Shown here: piece by piece, positions 34,073 through 46,196 of the stretch
Position numbering within the stretch: position 1 is the first letter of the stretch
Layout: every line of letters starts with the position of its first letter
Source: Sulfitobacter sp. EhC04
Lineage (GTDB): Bacteria; Pseudomonadota; Alphaproteobacteria; Rhodobacterales; Rhodobacteraceae
NCBI RefSeq assembly: GCF_001650875.1
Contig: NZ_LXYI01000045.1
Coordinates: forward strand, 62,001-126,000
Reading direction: 5' to 3'
DNA length: 64,000 bases
The notes under the pieces: model-generated
What the model was told of the DNA's origin: nothing
The model's database searches: none
Seen by the model: only the letters and a program-made list of their open reading frames with translations
Made by a program: the position numbers and the translations under genes

Positions 34073-35220
34073 AGGTCTTTATCCTTGCCGGTGAACCCTC
34101 GGGCGACAGGTTGGGCGGGGCACTGATGGCCGGGCTGAAGACATTGCGCCCGGATGTGAGTTTTGAAGGGATCGGCGGGCCAGAGATGGCGGCTGAAGGG
34201 CTGCAAAGCCGGTTCGACATGGCCGAACTCAGCATCATGGGGCTGGCCGAGATCCTGCCGAAGTATCGCGCGCTCAAGGCGCGCATCCGCCAGACCGCCG
34301 ATGCGGTGTTGCAAATGCAGCCCGATGTGATGATCACCATCGACAGCCCCGATTTTTCCCTGCGCGTGGCAAAGCTGGTGAAGGCGAAAAGCAATATCCG
34401 GACGGTGCATTACGTTGCCCCCTCGGTCTGGGCCTGGCGGCCCGGACGGGCGGCGCATATGGCGAAATACATCGACCATGTGCTGGCGCTGCTGCCCTTC
34501 GAGCCGCCCCTGATGCAGGCGGCCGGTATGGAATGCGATTTCGTGGGCCATCCGGTGGTCTCCGACCCTGTTGCGACGGATGCGGAGGTCGCCGCCTTCC
34601 GCGCTGAAAGCGGGATCGGCGATGCGCCTTTCATTCTGGTCCTGCCGGGGTCCCGCAAGGCAGAGGTGGCGCGGCTGGGTCCGGTCTTTGGCGATGCGTT
34701 GGGGCTGCTTCTGGCGCGGCGTCCGCAGATGCGCATTGTTGTGCCTGCCGCCGTGTCGGTCGCCGATGAGGTGCGCGCGGCGGTGGCGGATTGGCCCGGT
34801 GACCCGCTGGTGCTGGACCCGCGCGATGGGGGGGATGGCAAGGCGCGCAAGCTCGCGGCCTTCCGTGCGGCAGATCTGGCACTGGCGGCCTCCGGCACGG
34901 TCTCGCTGGAACTGGCGGCGGCAGCCACGCCGATGGTGATCGGCTACCGGGTGAACTGGCTGACCTTCCGCATCGTCAAGGCGATTGCGCTGATCGACAC
35001 GGTGACGCTGGTCAATCTGGTCAGCGACACCCGCGTGGTGCCGGAATACCTGGGCCCCGACTGCACGGCAGAGGGGATTGCCGAAGGCTTGCAGGCGGTG
35101 CTGGAAAACCCACAGGCGCAAAAGGCCGCCATGGCGTTGACGATGGAGCGTCTGGGCAAAGGCGGCGAGGCACCGGGCCTGCGCGCCGCGCGGGCGGTTC
35201 TCAAACGAATGGTAACGTAA
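34069..35220 (+). CDS. lpxB: Lipid-A-disaccharide synthase
   Basis: A 383-residue GT19 glycosyltransferase that joins lipid X and UDP-diacylglucosamine into the lipid A disaccharide. LAGEPSGDRLGG (start), HYVAPSVWAWRPGR, LPGSRKAEV and AASGTVSLELA are typical. I use the GTG at 34069 that overlaps the lpxI stop (GTGA). Its last 20 bases overlap the 3' end of the convergent AT-rich 378-aa gene, the boundary of a probable insertion. Confidence 0.95.
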   Translation: MKVFILAGEPSGDRLGGALMAGLKTLRPDVSFEGIGGPEMAAEGLQSRFDMAELSIMGLAEILPKYRALKARIRQTADAVLQMQPDVMITIDSPDFSLRVAKLVKAKSNIRTVHYVAPSVWAWRPGRAAHMAKYIDHVLALLPFEPPLMQAAGMECDFVGHPVVSDPVATDAEVAAFRAESGIGDAPFILVLPGSRKAEVARLGPVFGDALGLLLARRPQMRIVVPAAVSVADEVRAAVADWPGDPLVLDPRDGGDGKARKLAAFRAADLALAASGTVSLELAAAATPMVIGYRVNWLTFRIVKAIALIDTVTLVNLVSDTRVVPEYLGPDCTAEGIAEGLQAVLENPQAQKAAMALTMERLGKGGEAPGLRAARAVLKRMVT

Positions 35221-36337
35221 AAGCTTCCTTAATAATCTCACCCAGACGGGCCAACACCTTTACGTTTTCGTTTGCGTAATGTGCCAGCGGCACCCAGCAA
35301 ATCGCTGCCGCCGGCAACATAATGGCCAGATTCTGCGCTCGCTTTTCAACTTCAATGCGTTTCATATCCCGTAAAGCTTCGATGGCTGAAGAGAAGTCAG
35401 CATCAGTCTGCGGCTTGCCTGCCCGTTTTGCGATATCAGTCAAGACAGAACAATAGATGTTGCCCAATTGCAAAACTGTCAAAGACCGGTCAATTGCTTT
35501 CAGCGTCTTCGCCCGGCGGATTAGAATAACAACCACGAATAATGCGAAAGTTACAAGAAACCCCAGAACGAGCGCTTTATCTACGAATTCAATAAATGCT
35601 TGTTCAGCGACATCCTTGACGCTTGCCTGCGCACCATTCAGCCGTTGAAGAAATCTACCAATATCAATAAGCGACAAAACTAGAACGAAAGTTGCATAGA
35701 TGCAAACCGGAGCGTGCCATGTGTATTTCCGAAAAAGATAGCGTGGTCTCTTATGCGAAAGCCGATTGAGTGGGTTTTCAACTCTTTGGGATTTAAGTAG
35801 AATCTTAACTTGATATGCCTTGTCAAAGGCACCAGCAAACTGTCGTCGCATCAAATAGAGTGCAGGATGAAGTGACTTCAGTCTGCGGCCTATCGGCTTT
35901 GCCGAGAGAGACAGGAGTTTTTCCTCAGACTCCAAATGCTCTGCCACATTTTCAACAGATAGGTTACAACTTGAATGAAGTTTTATCGGAGAGACCGATA
36001 TTGTAGGAAAAGAGCCGGTTCTCGATTCAATTTCTGCCAAGGTCGCAGAAATAGTTCCATTCTGCGGTCCTTCCTTCCGTTTTATCAGGCTGCTCACGAG
36101 CGACGCCAACTTAAGCATCTCTGAGACGCTTAGATCCTCGTCGGAATCTTGGTCTAACAAATTAAGCTGATATAGAAATACACCATCTATTCGCCGCCAA
36201 TACTGGACAACTTTGGGGAGCCTGTCACCGTTGCGCAAGAAATCTGCGTCTTCGACTAAAATTTCGCCCTTGATCACAGCACTAGACCACGGGGCGCTGG
36301 CGGACGCCGTCCAATCTAAAAACCAGCAATCAGCCAT
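35201..36337 (-). CDS. Unknown membrane protein of AT-rich cassette, 378 aa
   Basis: I do not recognise a family. The first ~200 residues are soluble and mixed, with acidic (QDSDEDLS) and basic stretches. Two strong membrane helices follow at ~209-228 and ~255-274, joined by a 25-residue loop, and a weaker hydrophobic segment lies at 336-352. Between the last two is a helical region with basic residues. Base composition is clearly AT-richer than the neighbours. It starts 4 bases after the 47-aa membrane gene and ends inside the 3' end of lpxB. A two-gene transferred cassette, perhaps a defence or toxin-type module, is a guess only. Confidence 0.6.
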   Translation of the reverse strand: MADCWFLDWTASASAPWSSAVIKGEILVEDADFLRNGDRLPKVVQYWRRIDGVFLYQLNLLDQDSDEDLSVSEMLKLASLVSSLIKRKEGPQNGTISATLAEIESRTGSFPTISVSPIKLHSSCNLSVENVAEHLESEEKLLSLSAKPIGRRLKSLHPALYLMRRQFAGAFDKAYQVKILLKSQRVENPLNRLSHKRPRYLFRKYTWHAPVCIYATFVLVLSLIDIGRFLQRLNGAQASVKDVAEQAFIEFVDKALVLGFLVTFALFVVVILIRRAKTLKAIDRSLTVLQLGNIYCSVLTDIAKRAGKPQTDADFSSAIEALRDMKRIEVEKRAQNLAIMLPAAAICWVPLAHYANENVKVLARLGEIIKEAFTLPFV

Positions 36338-36341
36338 TCTT

Positions 36342-36485
36342 TTAGAATGCCATTGCCTGAGTCACCATCAGTAGAATGGCGAAACATCCCACTATCAGAA
36401 GCGAGTGAAATCTTGATACCCGTAATGATGGGTCTTTCTCAATATCGTCCATGCTGTTGTAAATAACTTTTTTCTTCGGCTTCAT
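36342..36485 (-). CDS. 47-aa membrane protein, first gene of AT-rich cassette
   Basis: Reads MKPKKKVIYNSMDDIEKDPS, RVSRFHSLLIVGC then a single C-terminal helix ending TQAMAF. AGGGGGATC is well placed before the ATG at 36485, and a promoter-like sequence (36510-36539) lies upstream. The charged cytosolic head and single helix suit a small membrane partner of the downstream 378-aa protein. A longer frame upstream is antisense to mnmA and has no ribosome site. No family recognised. Confidence 0.6.
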   Translation of the reverse strand: MKPKKKVIYNSMDDIEKDPSLRVSRFHSLLIVGCFAILLMVTQAMAF

Positions 36486-36509
36486 TCGTGATCCCCCTAG
36501 GATCGTCCG

Positions 36510-36539
36510 ACAATAGTTTGATTCTTTGATTTTTGGCAA
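36510..36539 (-). promoter_or_regulatory. Candidate sigma-70 promoter of AT-rich cassette
   Basis: On the minus strand TTGCCA (36539-36534), an 18-base spacer and TATTGT (36515-36510), 24 bases before the start of the 47-aa gene. It lies inside the AT-rich stretch, so the cassette carries its own promoter. Confidence 0.45.
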
Positions 36540-36571
36540 TATTTTTAAATTATCGTTAAATGTCCGAAATG

Positions 36572-37714
36572 TCAGCCCTTGTGAATCCATCCGCCGCCGA
36601 AGATGCGGCTGCTGTCGGGGTCGTAGAACACGCAGGCCTGACCCGGTGACACGCCTTCCTCCGGGGTCAGCAGTTCGACCTCGGCTGTTGTGTCCGACAG
36701 CGGGCGCAGGATGGCGTCGCGCGGCGGGCGGGTCGAGCGGACCCGCACCGCGATCGGCCATTCGGCGCGGGATGTCAGCGGCGCATCGCCCAGCCAGTTG
36801 ATTTCGCGCACAGGCACCGTCCGGGTGGCCAGCATCGCCTTGGGGCCTACAACCACTTCCTTGCGTTCTGCGTCCAGTTTGACCACGTAGAGCGGATCGG
36901 CCAAGCCGCCGATGCCAAGGCCGCGGCGCTGGCCGATGGTATAGTTGATCACGCCGTCGTGGCGGGCCAGCACAGTGCCGTCCGTGTCCACGATATTGCC
37001 GGGATCGTCGGCTTCGGGCCGCAACTTCCGGATCACGCTGGCGTAATCGCCGTTGGGCACAAAGCAGATGTCCTGACTGTCAGGTTTCATCGCCACGCTG
37101 AGCCCGTATTTGGCGGCCAGCGCGCGGGTGTCGTCCTTGCTGGGCAGGTGGCCCAGCGGAAAGCGCAGGTAGGCAAGCTGTTCCGGGGTAGTCGAGAACA
37201 GGAAATAGCTTTGATCGCGGCTGGCGTCGGCGGCGGCGTGCAGTTCGGGGCCGTTTGTGCCCATCTTGCGCTGGATATAGTGACCGGTGGCCATGCAGTC
37301 GGCCTCAAGATCCTTTGCCGTTTCCAGCAGGTCCTTGAACTTCACCCGTTCGTTGCAGCGAATGCAGGGCACCGGCGTGGCCCCGCCAAGGTAGCTGTCG
37401 GCGAATTCGTCGATCACCGCGTCCTTGAAGACGTTTTCATAGTCCAGCACGTAATGCGGAAAGCCCATGTCCTCGGCCACGCGGCGGGCGTCGTGGATGT
37501 CGATACCGGCACAGCAGGCGCCCTTTTTGGCCAGAGCCGCGCCATGGTCATAAAGTTGCAGCGTCACGCCAACCACATCGTAACCTTCTTCGGCCAGCAT
37601 CGCGGCGACCACCGAACTGTCCACACCACCCGACATGGCCACGACCACCCGCGTGTCGGCGGGTGCCTTGGCAAAGCCAAGCGAGTTCAGGGGCGGTGTC
37701 TGGTCAAGGGGCAT
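36572..37714 (-). CDS. mnmA: tRNA-specific 2-thiouridylase
   Basis: A 380-residue enzyme that thiolates U34 of Lys, Glu and Gln tRNAs using sulfur relayed from a cysteine desulfurase. The PP-loop [11 protein letters not shown] is near residues 26-36, the catalytic Cys in [10 protein letters not shown] (~122) and the second Cys in DSQDICFV (~220). GGAG precedes the ATG at 37714; upstream in-frame ATGs are less likely. It is divergent from sciP. The gluQRS and trmFO genes later in the window act on related tRNA positions. Confidence 0.94.
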   Translation of the reverse strand: MPLDQTPPLNSLGFAKAPADTRVVVAMSGGVDSSVVAAMLAEEGYDVVGVTLQLYDHGAALAKKGACCAGIDIHDARRVAEDMGFPHYVLDYENVFKDAVIDEFADSYLGGATPVPCIRCNERVKFKDLLETAKDLEADCMATGHYIQRKMGTNGPELHAAADASRDQSYFLFSTTPEQLAYLRFPLGHLPSKDDTRALAAKYGLSVAMKPDSQDICFVPNGDYASVIRKLRPEADDPGNIVDTDGTVLARHDGVINYTIGQRRGLGIGGLADPLYVVKLDAERKEVVVGPKAMLATRTVPVREINWLGDAPLTSRAEWPIAVRVRSTRPPRDAILRPLSDTTAEVELLTPEEGVSPGQACVFYDPDSSRIFGGGWIHKG

Positions 37715-37834
37715 CGTTTTCTCCGGGGGTTTCATTGCGAATATAGGAAAATGCAACCTACTCACAAGGGGCAGCTTCATCCCGCGTTAAGGTCGAAACG
37801 ACAGATTGGACGGGTGCAACGACGGAATGAACTG

Positions 37835-38113
37835 ATGTACCTCAAGAAAGTCCATGGACCGCGCTCGGTCACACTGGCCGATGGGACGGTCCTGTCGCGC
37901 GCTGATCTGCCCGCGTCCACCACCCGCCGCTGGGTGGCATCACGCAAGGCGGCGGTGGTGCGGGGCGTTGTATACGGGCTGATCACGCAGGAAGAGGCGC
38001 TGGAGCGCTACCAGTTGAGCGAAGAAGAGTTCATTGAATGGCTGCGCGCCGTGACGGACCATGGGGAGGCCGCGTTGAAGACGACAGCGCTGCAAAAGTA
38101 TAGACAACTTTAG
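37835..38113 (+). CDS. sciP: CtrA inhibitor SciP (DUF1153)
   Basis: A 92-residue helix-turn-helix protein of the DUF1153 family. In Caulobacter SciP binds CtrA and DNA to repress CtrA-dependent genes in G1. Core motifs are ADLPASTTRRWVASRKAAVV (~26-45) and LITQEEALERYQLSEEEF (~51-68), ending TTALQKYRQL. The start at 37835 is the best match to the family; the open frame reaches back across the mnmA gene. It lies 97 bases before ctrA on the same strand, so inhibitor and target are encoded together. Confidence 0.88.
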   Translation: MYLKKVHGPRSVTLADGTVLSRADLPASTTRRWVASRKAAVVRGVVYGLITQEEALERYQLSEEEFIEWLRAVTDHGEAALKTTALQKYRQL

Positions 38114-38210
38114 GTTGTTCGTTGTAAACTTGGGCAAACGGTAACGGGTGGTTAACCTTTCTTGTTCACGATCTATTCCGGAAGTACCAGTCAGAGAGCC
38201 GGAGATTGTA

Positions 38211-38918
38211 ATGCGTGTACTGCTTGTAGAAGATGACCCAACGACCTCACGCAGCATCGAGCTGATGCTGACTCATGCCAATCTGAATGTCTATGCCACC
38301 GATCTGGGTGAAGAGGGCATCGACCTCGCCAAACTCTATGACTACGATCTGATCCTGCTGGACCTCGACCTGCCGGACATGAATGGCCACGAAGTCTTGC
38401 GTCAGTTGCGCGTCAGCCGGATCGAGACTCCGATCCTGATCCTGTCCGGCTCCGACGATACGGAAAACAAGATCAAGGGCTTTGGTTTTGGCGCAGATGA
38501 CTATTTGACCAAACCGTTTCATCGCGAGGAACTGGTGGCGCGCATTCATGCGATCATCCGCCGCTCAAAGGGGCATTCACAGTCTGTGATCGAAACCGGC
38601 CAGATCGCGGTGAACCTGGATGCCAAGACCGTCAGCGTGAACGGCCAGGCCGTGCATCTGACCGGCAAGGAATATCAGATGTTCGAACTGCTGTCCCTGC
38701 GCAAGGGGACAACCCTGACCAAGGAGATGTTCCTGAACCATCTCTATGGTGGCATGGATGAGCCGGAGCTGAAGATCATCGACGTTTTCATCTGCAAACT
38801 GCGCAAGAAACTGAGTGCTGCGACAGGCGGGCAAAGCTATATCGAAACGGTCTGGGGCAGGGGTTATGTCCTGCGCGACCCCGAACCGGCAGAGATGAAC
38901 CTGGCCGCCACCGGCTGA
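38211..38918 (+). CDS. ctrA: Cell-cycle response regulator CtrA
   Basis: A 235-residue OmpR-type response regulator. The receiver domain (1-120) has the acidic pair EDD at 7-9, phosphoacceptor Asp51 ([11 protein letters not shown]) and Lys in [10 protein letters not shown]; the DNA-binding winged helix ends [11 protein letters not shown]. CtrA controls cell-cycle genes in Caulobacter and motility, gene-transfer agent and quorum-linked traits in roseobacters. GGAG lies 7 bases before the ATG. A TTAACC half-site at 38152-38157 may allow autoregulation, but the second half-site is poor. Confidence 0.96.
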   Translation: MRVLLVEDDPTTSRSIELMLTHANLNVYATDLGEEGIDLAKLYDYDLILLDLDLPDMNGHEVLRQLRVSRIETPILILSGSDDTENKIKGFGFGADDYLTKPFHREELVARIHAIIRRSKGHSQSVIETGQIAVNLDAKTVSVNGQAVHLTGKEYQMFELLSLRKGTTLTKEMFLNHLYGGMDEPELKIIDVFICKLRKKLSAATGGQSYIETVWGRGYVLRDPEPAEMNLAATG

Positions 38919-38970
38919 CTCCAATCGGCTGAAAATGAGCTAGACCTGCCAATCCGGGCAACATATCTAA

Positions 38971-43205
<4,235 letters not shown>

Positions 43206-43233
43206 CGCCTTTTGTCCCATTTTGTTCGCAAAT

Positions 43234-43248
43234 GTTCTCAAAAAGTTC
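43234..43248 (+). promoter_or_regulatory. LexA (SOS) box GTTC-N7-GTTC
   Basis: GTTC at 43234-43237, seven bases, GTTC at 43245-43248: an exact match to the direct-repeat SOS box described for alphaproteobacterial LexA. A third GTTC at 43224-43227 is spaced by six. It lies 29 bases after recG and 55 before the 42-aa ORF, on the side expected to control that ORF. Confidence 0.7.
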
Positions 43249-43302
43249 TTTACAGGCGGTTAATTACATGAGAACAAAGGAGCAACAGATACGGAGGCTC
43301 CG

Positions 43303-43431
43303 ATGACAATACTCAAGACACTCAAATCCATCGCGACACGGTCCCAGGATACGTTGCTGCAGGATGCCGTTGGTGCGGCAGCATTGGTTGTCATGCTGGT
43401 TGTCGGATTGCACCTGCCGTCATTTGTTTGA
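43303..43431 (+). CDS. 42-aa membrane protein with SOS box
   Basis: Reads MTILKTLKSIATRSQDTLLQ, then a single helix (DAVGAAALVVMLVVGLHLP) and SFV. GGAGG lies 3-8 bases before the ATG, and a strong terminator stands 140 bases after the stop. The basic amphipathic N-terminus and C-terminal helix resemble in layout, not sequence, the Caulobacter SidA division inhibitor, a 29-aa inner-membrane protein induced by LexA release. Role as an SOS-induced division or membrane effector is inferred from the box, size and topology. Confidence 0.7.
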   Translation: MTILKTLKSIATRSQDTLLQDAVGAAALVVMLVVGLHLPSFV

Positions 43432-43571
43432 TTTCTGCCTGCGCTCTCGCGCCGGGCGTTCGACGCATCCGTCCCAATTGATGCGGCTGGGGGCTCTGCC
43501 TGCCTCGTTCAGCCCAGGGGTTTGCCGCCCCGTCGAATGTCTCCGGGTCCCACGCGAGTAACGCGATCCTT

Positions 43572-43607
43572 GCGCCGCCATCCCTTTGGATGTGCGGCGC
43601 TTTTTTT
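43572..43607 (+). terminator. Strong intrinsic terminator
   Basis: GCGCCGC (43572-43578) pairs with GCGGCGC (43594-43600), extended by ATCC/GGAT inside the stem, and is followed by seven Ts. It ends the transcript of the SOS-boxed small gene. Confidence 0.85.
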
Positions 43608-43615
43608 GTGTGATG

Positions 43616-43666
43616 ATGTTTCAGGACAACGAATGTTTCGGGACAAGGAATGTTTCAGGACAGGGG
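43616..43666. repeat. Three 17-bp direct repeats
   Basis: Units start at 43616, 43633 and 43650, each reading ATGTTTC(A/G)GGACA then variable bases. Each core TGTTTCAGGACA has partial dyad symmetry (TGT...ACA), so a protein-binding array is possible, but no promoter or gene start is adjacent. The period of 17 is not a multiple of three. Confidence 0.65.
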
Positions 43667-43704
43667 CGGATCACGCAGAAATTTCGCACCTGCCTTTTCA
43701 GCGA

Positions 43705-43793
43705 CCCGCCTTTAACCTGAGGCATATCACTTCGCCAATGTCCCGAGAGCGCGCAGCGCGGCAGGGTATTGGCGATTCAAGTTTAGGGCGGGG
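43705..43793. repeat. Foldback intergenic repeat, copy 3 (inverted)
   Basis: Reverse complement of the family at 11674-11757: outer ends CCCGCCTTTAACCTGA and TAGGGCGGGG, inner stem TCGCCAAT/ATTGGCGA, loop with GCGCGCAGCGCGGCAGGGT. It ends 4 bases from the stop codon of the chemoreceptor gene, between convergent transcription units. Confidence 0.8.
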
Positions 43794-43797
43794 CGAC

Positions 43798-45195
43798 TTA
43801 ATCATAACGATAGGCCAGGCGCAGGCCACCCCAATGGCGGCCGCCGACCCACAGCGGGGCAGAGAGGTCTTTCATCAGGACAAAGTTGCCGCCACCCATG
43901 TCACGGCGATACACCTGAAGCAGAAAGGGCTCCGTGTTCCGCCCGGCTTTCAGCCCGACCCTGTCGTCAAATATCCGGCGGTTGCGACAATTGGCAGTGT
44001 TCCACACCACGTCCTTGCCCTGCGGCTGCGAGAATTTCTTGTTATGGGTTGGCAGATAGCCGTTCACATCGACCGCCGCGCAAAACACGACCTTGGGGTC
44101 GAATTTCAGCGCGGGCTCCTGAAATGCGGGCAAAACACCATCCAGGAATGTTGTCGCGCGGGTTGTCATCTGGGGCGGGTTGCTGCCATGGATCGGCTGG
44201 TATTGGCGATCAAACAACTGATCCAGCCCAATGGTGCCATTTGCCACCGATGCATCCAGCGCCCCGGAGATGTCGCGGGCCATCTGTGTGACATAGGTGA
44301 TAAAGGGGGCATCGACGGATGCGCCCCCCAGTGCCGCCGACACCTGCACGATCTTTTCCGACGCCTCGATCAGATTGTGCATCCGTTCCTTGGTCTTTTC
44401 GATGCTGGCAGAGGTGCCGCGCACCGTCTCGCTGATGTCTGCGACCGCGGGGCGGAGTTTCTCGACCGCCTCTTTCGCCCGGCTGGTGTTCGCCGCGATT
44501 TCCGCGCTTTGCCCATGTTCCCTGATGATGGTTTCCTCCATCTGGCTCAGCGCGCTGTCGGTCTCGGCCGACCGTTCCAGCACTTCACGGGCGTCGCTTG
44601 CGACAGATTCAGCCTCCTTGCCGAGCTTGGCAATCCAGTCTGTCAGCGTTTCGATATTGTCTGAAATCTGCTTGGCCGCCAGGCTGGTTTTTTGCGAAAG
44701 ATCATTGATCGCTTCGGCCACCACGGCAAATCCGCGCCCGGCGTCACCGGCACGTGCCGCTTCAATCTTGGCATTGATGGCAAGTGTGTTGACCTGAGTT
44801 GCGATGGTCGCGATCTGGCTGTTGTTCGCCTTTACCGCCGCCAGGGTGATGGACACACCGCCTGACCGCGCATGGACCTCTTCGACCCAGCCTGCGACGC
44901 TGCGTGTCTTGGTGCCGACGTCACGGACCAGGGTCACCGAGGACTTGACCGTTTCAAGAGCGCGATTTGAGGTTTCGCTCAACCCTTCGACCAGCCGGGT
45001 CGCGTCGCTGTTGGCGGCGGCCATTTCGTTGGCATTCTGATCAAGGCCGCGCAATGCGTTCTTCTGCGATGCCCCGTGTTCCGCCACAAGGTCGAGAAAC
45101 CCGGAGATATCGACAATCTCGTACCCCAAAGCGGCAGCAGCAACCGCCAATGAATCCATTTGTGTATCTGCATCGAGGCGCATGTGCGCTGTCAT
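43798..45195 (-). CDS. Soluble methyl-accepting chemotaxis-type protein
   Basis: A 465-residue cytoplasmic receptor with no membrane helix. Residues ~45-300 are heptad-rich with the MCP signalling tip NTLAINAKIEAARAGDAGRGFAVVAEAINDLS split here as NTLAINAKIEAARAGDAG (136-153) and RGFAVVAEAINDLS. The C-terminal ~140 residues form a sensing-like domain with NKKFSQPQGKD, NCRNRRIFDD and GRHWGGLRLAYRYD, seen in other alphaproteobacterial receptors. GGAG precedes the ATG. No che genes are adjacent, so it may signal to a cluster elsewhere. A foldback repeat abuts its stop codon. Confidence 0.87.
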   Translation of the reverse strand: MTAHMRLDADTQMDSLAVAAAALGYEIVDISGFLDLVAEHGASQKNALRGLDQNANEMAAANSDATRLVEGLSETSNRALETVKSSVTLVRDVGTKTRSVAGWVEEVHARSGGVSITLAAVKANNSQIATIATQVNTLAINAKIEAARAGDAGRGFAVVAEAINDLSQKTSLAAKQISDNIETLTDWIAKLGKEAESVASDAREVLERSAETDSALSQMEETIIREHGQSAEIAANTSRAKEAVEKLRPAVADISETVRGTSASIEKTKERMHNLIEASEKIVQVSAALGGASVDAPFITYVTQMARDISGALDASVANGTIGLDQLFDRQYQPIHGSNPPQMTTRATTFLDGVLPAFQEPALKFDPKVVFCAAVDVNGYLPTHNKKFSQPQGKDVVWNTANCRNRRIFDDRVGLKAGRNTEPFLLQVYRRDMGGGNFVLMKDLSAPLWVGGRHWGGLRLAYRYD

Positions 45196-45245
45196 GTCAT
45201 GCTCCGGCCAGTGAAACCCTTTTCCCTGACTTTGCAGAAACTGAC

Positions 45246-45707
45246 TTACAATCCGTTAATTTTCGCGCCGGCATCTGCAGTTTCAGCCGCTTCGGACAGT
45301 GCTTCGATGGCCAGCAGGATGGAGGCATGGCGGTTCTTGTAGCCGGTGGCCGGGGTCAGCACTTGGAACCCGTCAAAGGGGGCATCGGGCACCGGGCCCG
45401 CTTCTTTCAGCATCGCGCGCAACTGGTTGCGGGCCTTGATCAATTGCGCCGGCGTGGCGCCGATGGCCGCAGCACCTGTCACGGCGGCAGCGGCCTGTCC
45501 CAGCGCGCAGGCCTTCACATCCTGACCAAATGCGGCCACCCGGCCATCCTGCATCACGACATCTACCGTCACGGTCGACCCACAGAGCGGCGAGCGGCGC
45601 TTGACCGTGGTGTCGGGCGCATCAAGCCTGCCAAGGTGCGGGATCTCTGACGCCAGCGCCAGTATCCGCGCCGAGTAGAGTTTGATCAGGTCTGTTTCGT
45701 CCGACAT
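45246..45707 (-). CDS. IscU/NifU-like iron-sulfur scaffold protein
   Basis: A 153-residue member of the IscU/NifU_N fold. Two of the usual three cluster ligands are visible: Cys in RRSPLCGSTVTVDV (~42) and Cys in VKACALGQAAAA (~67). The third Cys expected near 105-125 is absent, so it may be a variant scaffold or an SufU-like divergent member. It is divergent from hisI with 74 bases between. The partner cysteine desulfurase is not adjacent, although a PLP desulfurase-like gene lies at 63 kb. Confidence 0.8.
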   Translation of the reverse strand: MSDETDLIKLYSARILALASEIPHLGRLDAPDTTVKRRSPLCGSTVTVDVVMQDGRVAAFGQDVKACALGQAAAAVTGAAAIGATPAQLIKARNQLRAMLKEAGPVPDAPFDGFQVLTPATGYKNRHASILLAIEALSEAAETADAGAKINGL

Positions 45708-45781
45708 GCTGTTCCCTTTGCCGCCTGATCCCTACATAAACGCCCAAGCCGAAGATGCAAAAAATTTTACGTGAGGTCCCC

Positions 45782-46138
45782 ATGTCCTTTAGTCCCGATC
45801 AACTGGTTTTCAACGATGCCGGGCTGATCCCCGCCATCGCGCAGGAGGCCGAGACCGGCGAGGTGCTGATGATGGCCTGGATGAGTGCCGACAGCATCCG
45901 CCAGACGCTTGAAACCGGGCGCGTCACCTATTGGAGCCGGTCGCGGCAGGAATTCTGGGTCAAGGGCGACACCAGCGGCCATGTGCAGGAGCTGGTGGAT
46001 TTTCGTTTCGACTGTGACAGCGATTGCCTGCTGGTGCTGGTTCGCCAGACCGGGCCTGCCTGCCACACCGGGCGGCGCAGCTGTTTTTACCGTGCGGTCC
46101 GGGACGGCGAGACAGTCGAGCTTTCTGCGCCACTTTGA
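45782..46138 (+). CDS. hisI: Phosphoribosyl-AMP cyclohydrolase
   Basis: A 118-residue zinc enzyme that opens the purine ring of PR-AMP, step three of histidine synthesis. The metal-binding FDCDSDC (Asp ligands and Cys) and CHTGRRSCFY motifs are intact. GAGG lies 5 bases before the ATG at 45782. It is the separate single-domain form, without fused HisE. No other his genes are near. Confidence 0.94.
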   Translation: MSFSPDQLVFNDAGLIPAIAQEAETGEVLMMAWMSADSIRQTLETGRVTYWSRSRQEFWVKGDTSGHVQELVDFRFDCDSDCLLVLVRQTGPACHTGRRSCFYRAVRDGETVELSAPL

Positions 46139-46196
46139 GTTTTGCACACCCGCCAAGCTGTTGTAGCCTTTGCCGCAGTCATTTGGGGGGAAAGTC

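Larger units (their letters stand above)
43432..43797. other. Non-coding region between the 42-aa ORF and the chemoreceptor gene
   Basis: 366 bases without a supported gene. It contains a CGCATC/GATGCG hairpin near 43467, an unexplained GC-rich stretch to 43560 that could be a long 3' UTR or small RNA, the terminator at 43572, a three-unit 17-base tandem repeat at 43616 and a foldback repeat at 43705. No tRNA cloverleaf could be drawn. Confidence 0.6.

Noticed and set aside
38114..38210. Full CtrA box before ctrA
   Set aside because: Only one TTAACC half-site is good; the second half after seven bases is a poor match, so it is not listed as a site.
43488..43571. Possible tRNA or small structured RNA in GC-rich stretch
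   Set aside because: No acceptor/T-arm pairing or GTTCRA motif could be drawn; only the later terminator is convincing. Kept as part of an unexplained non-coding region.
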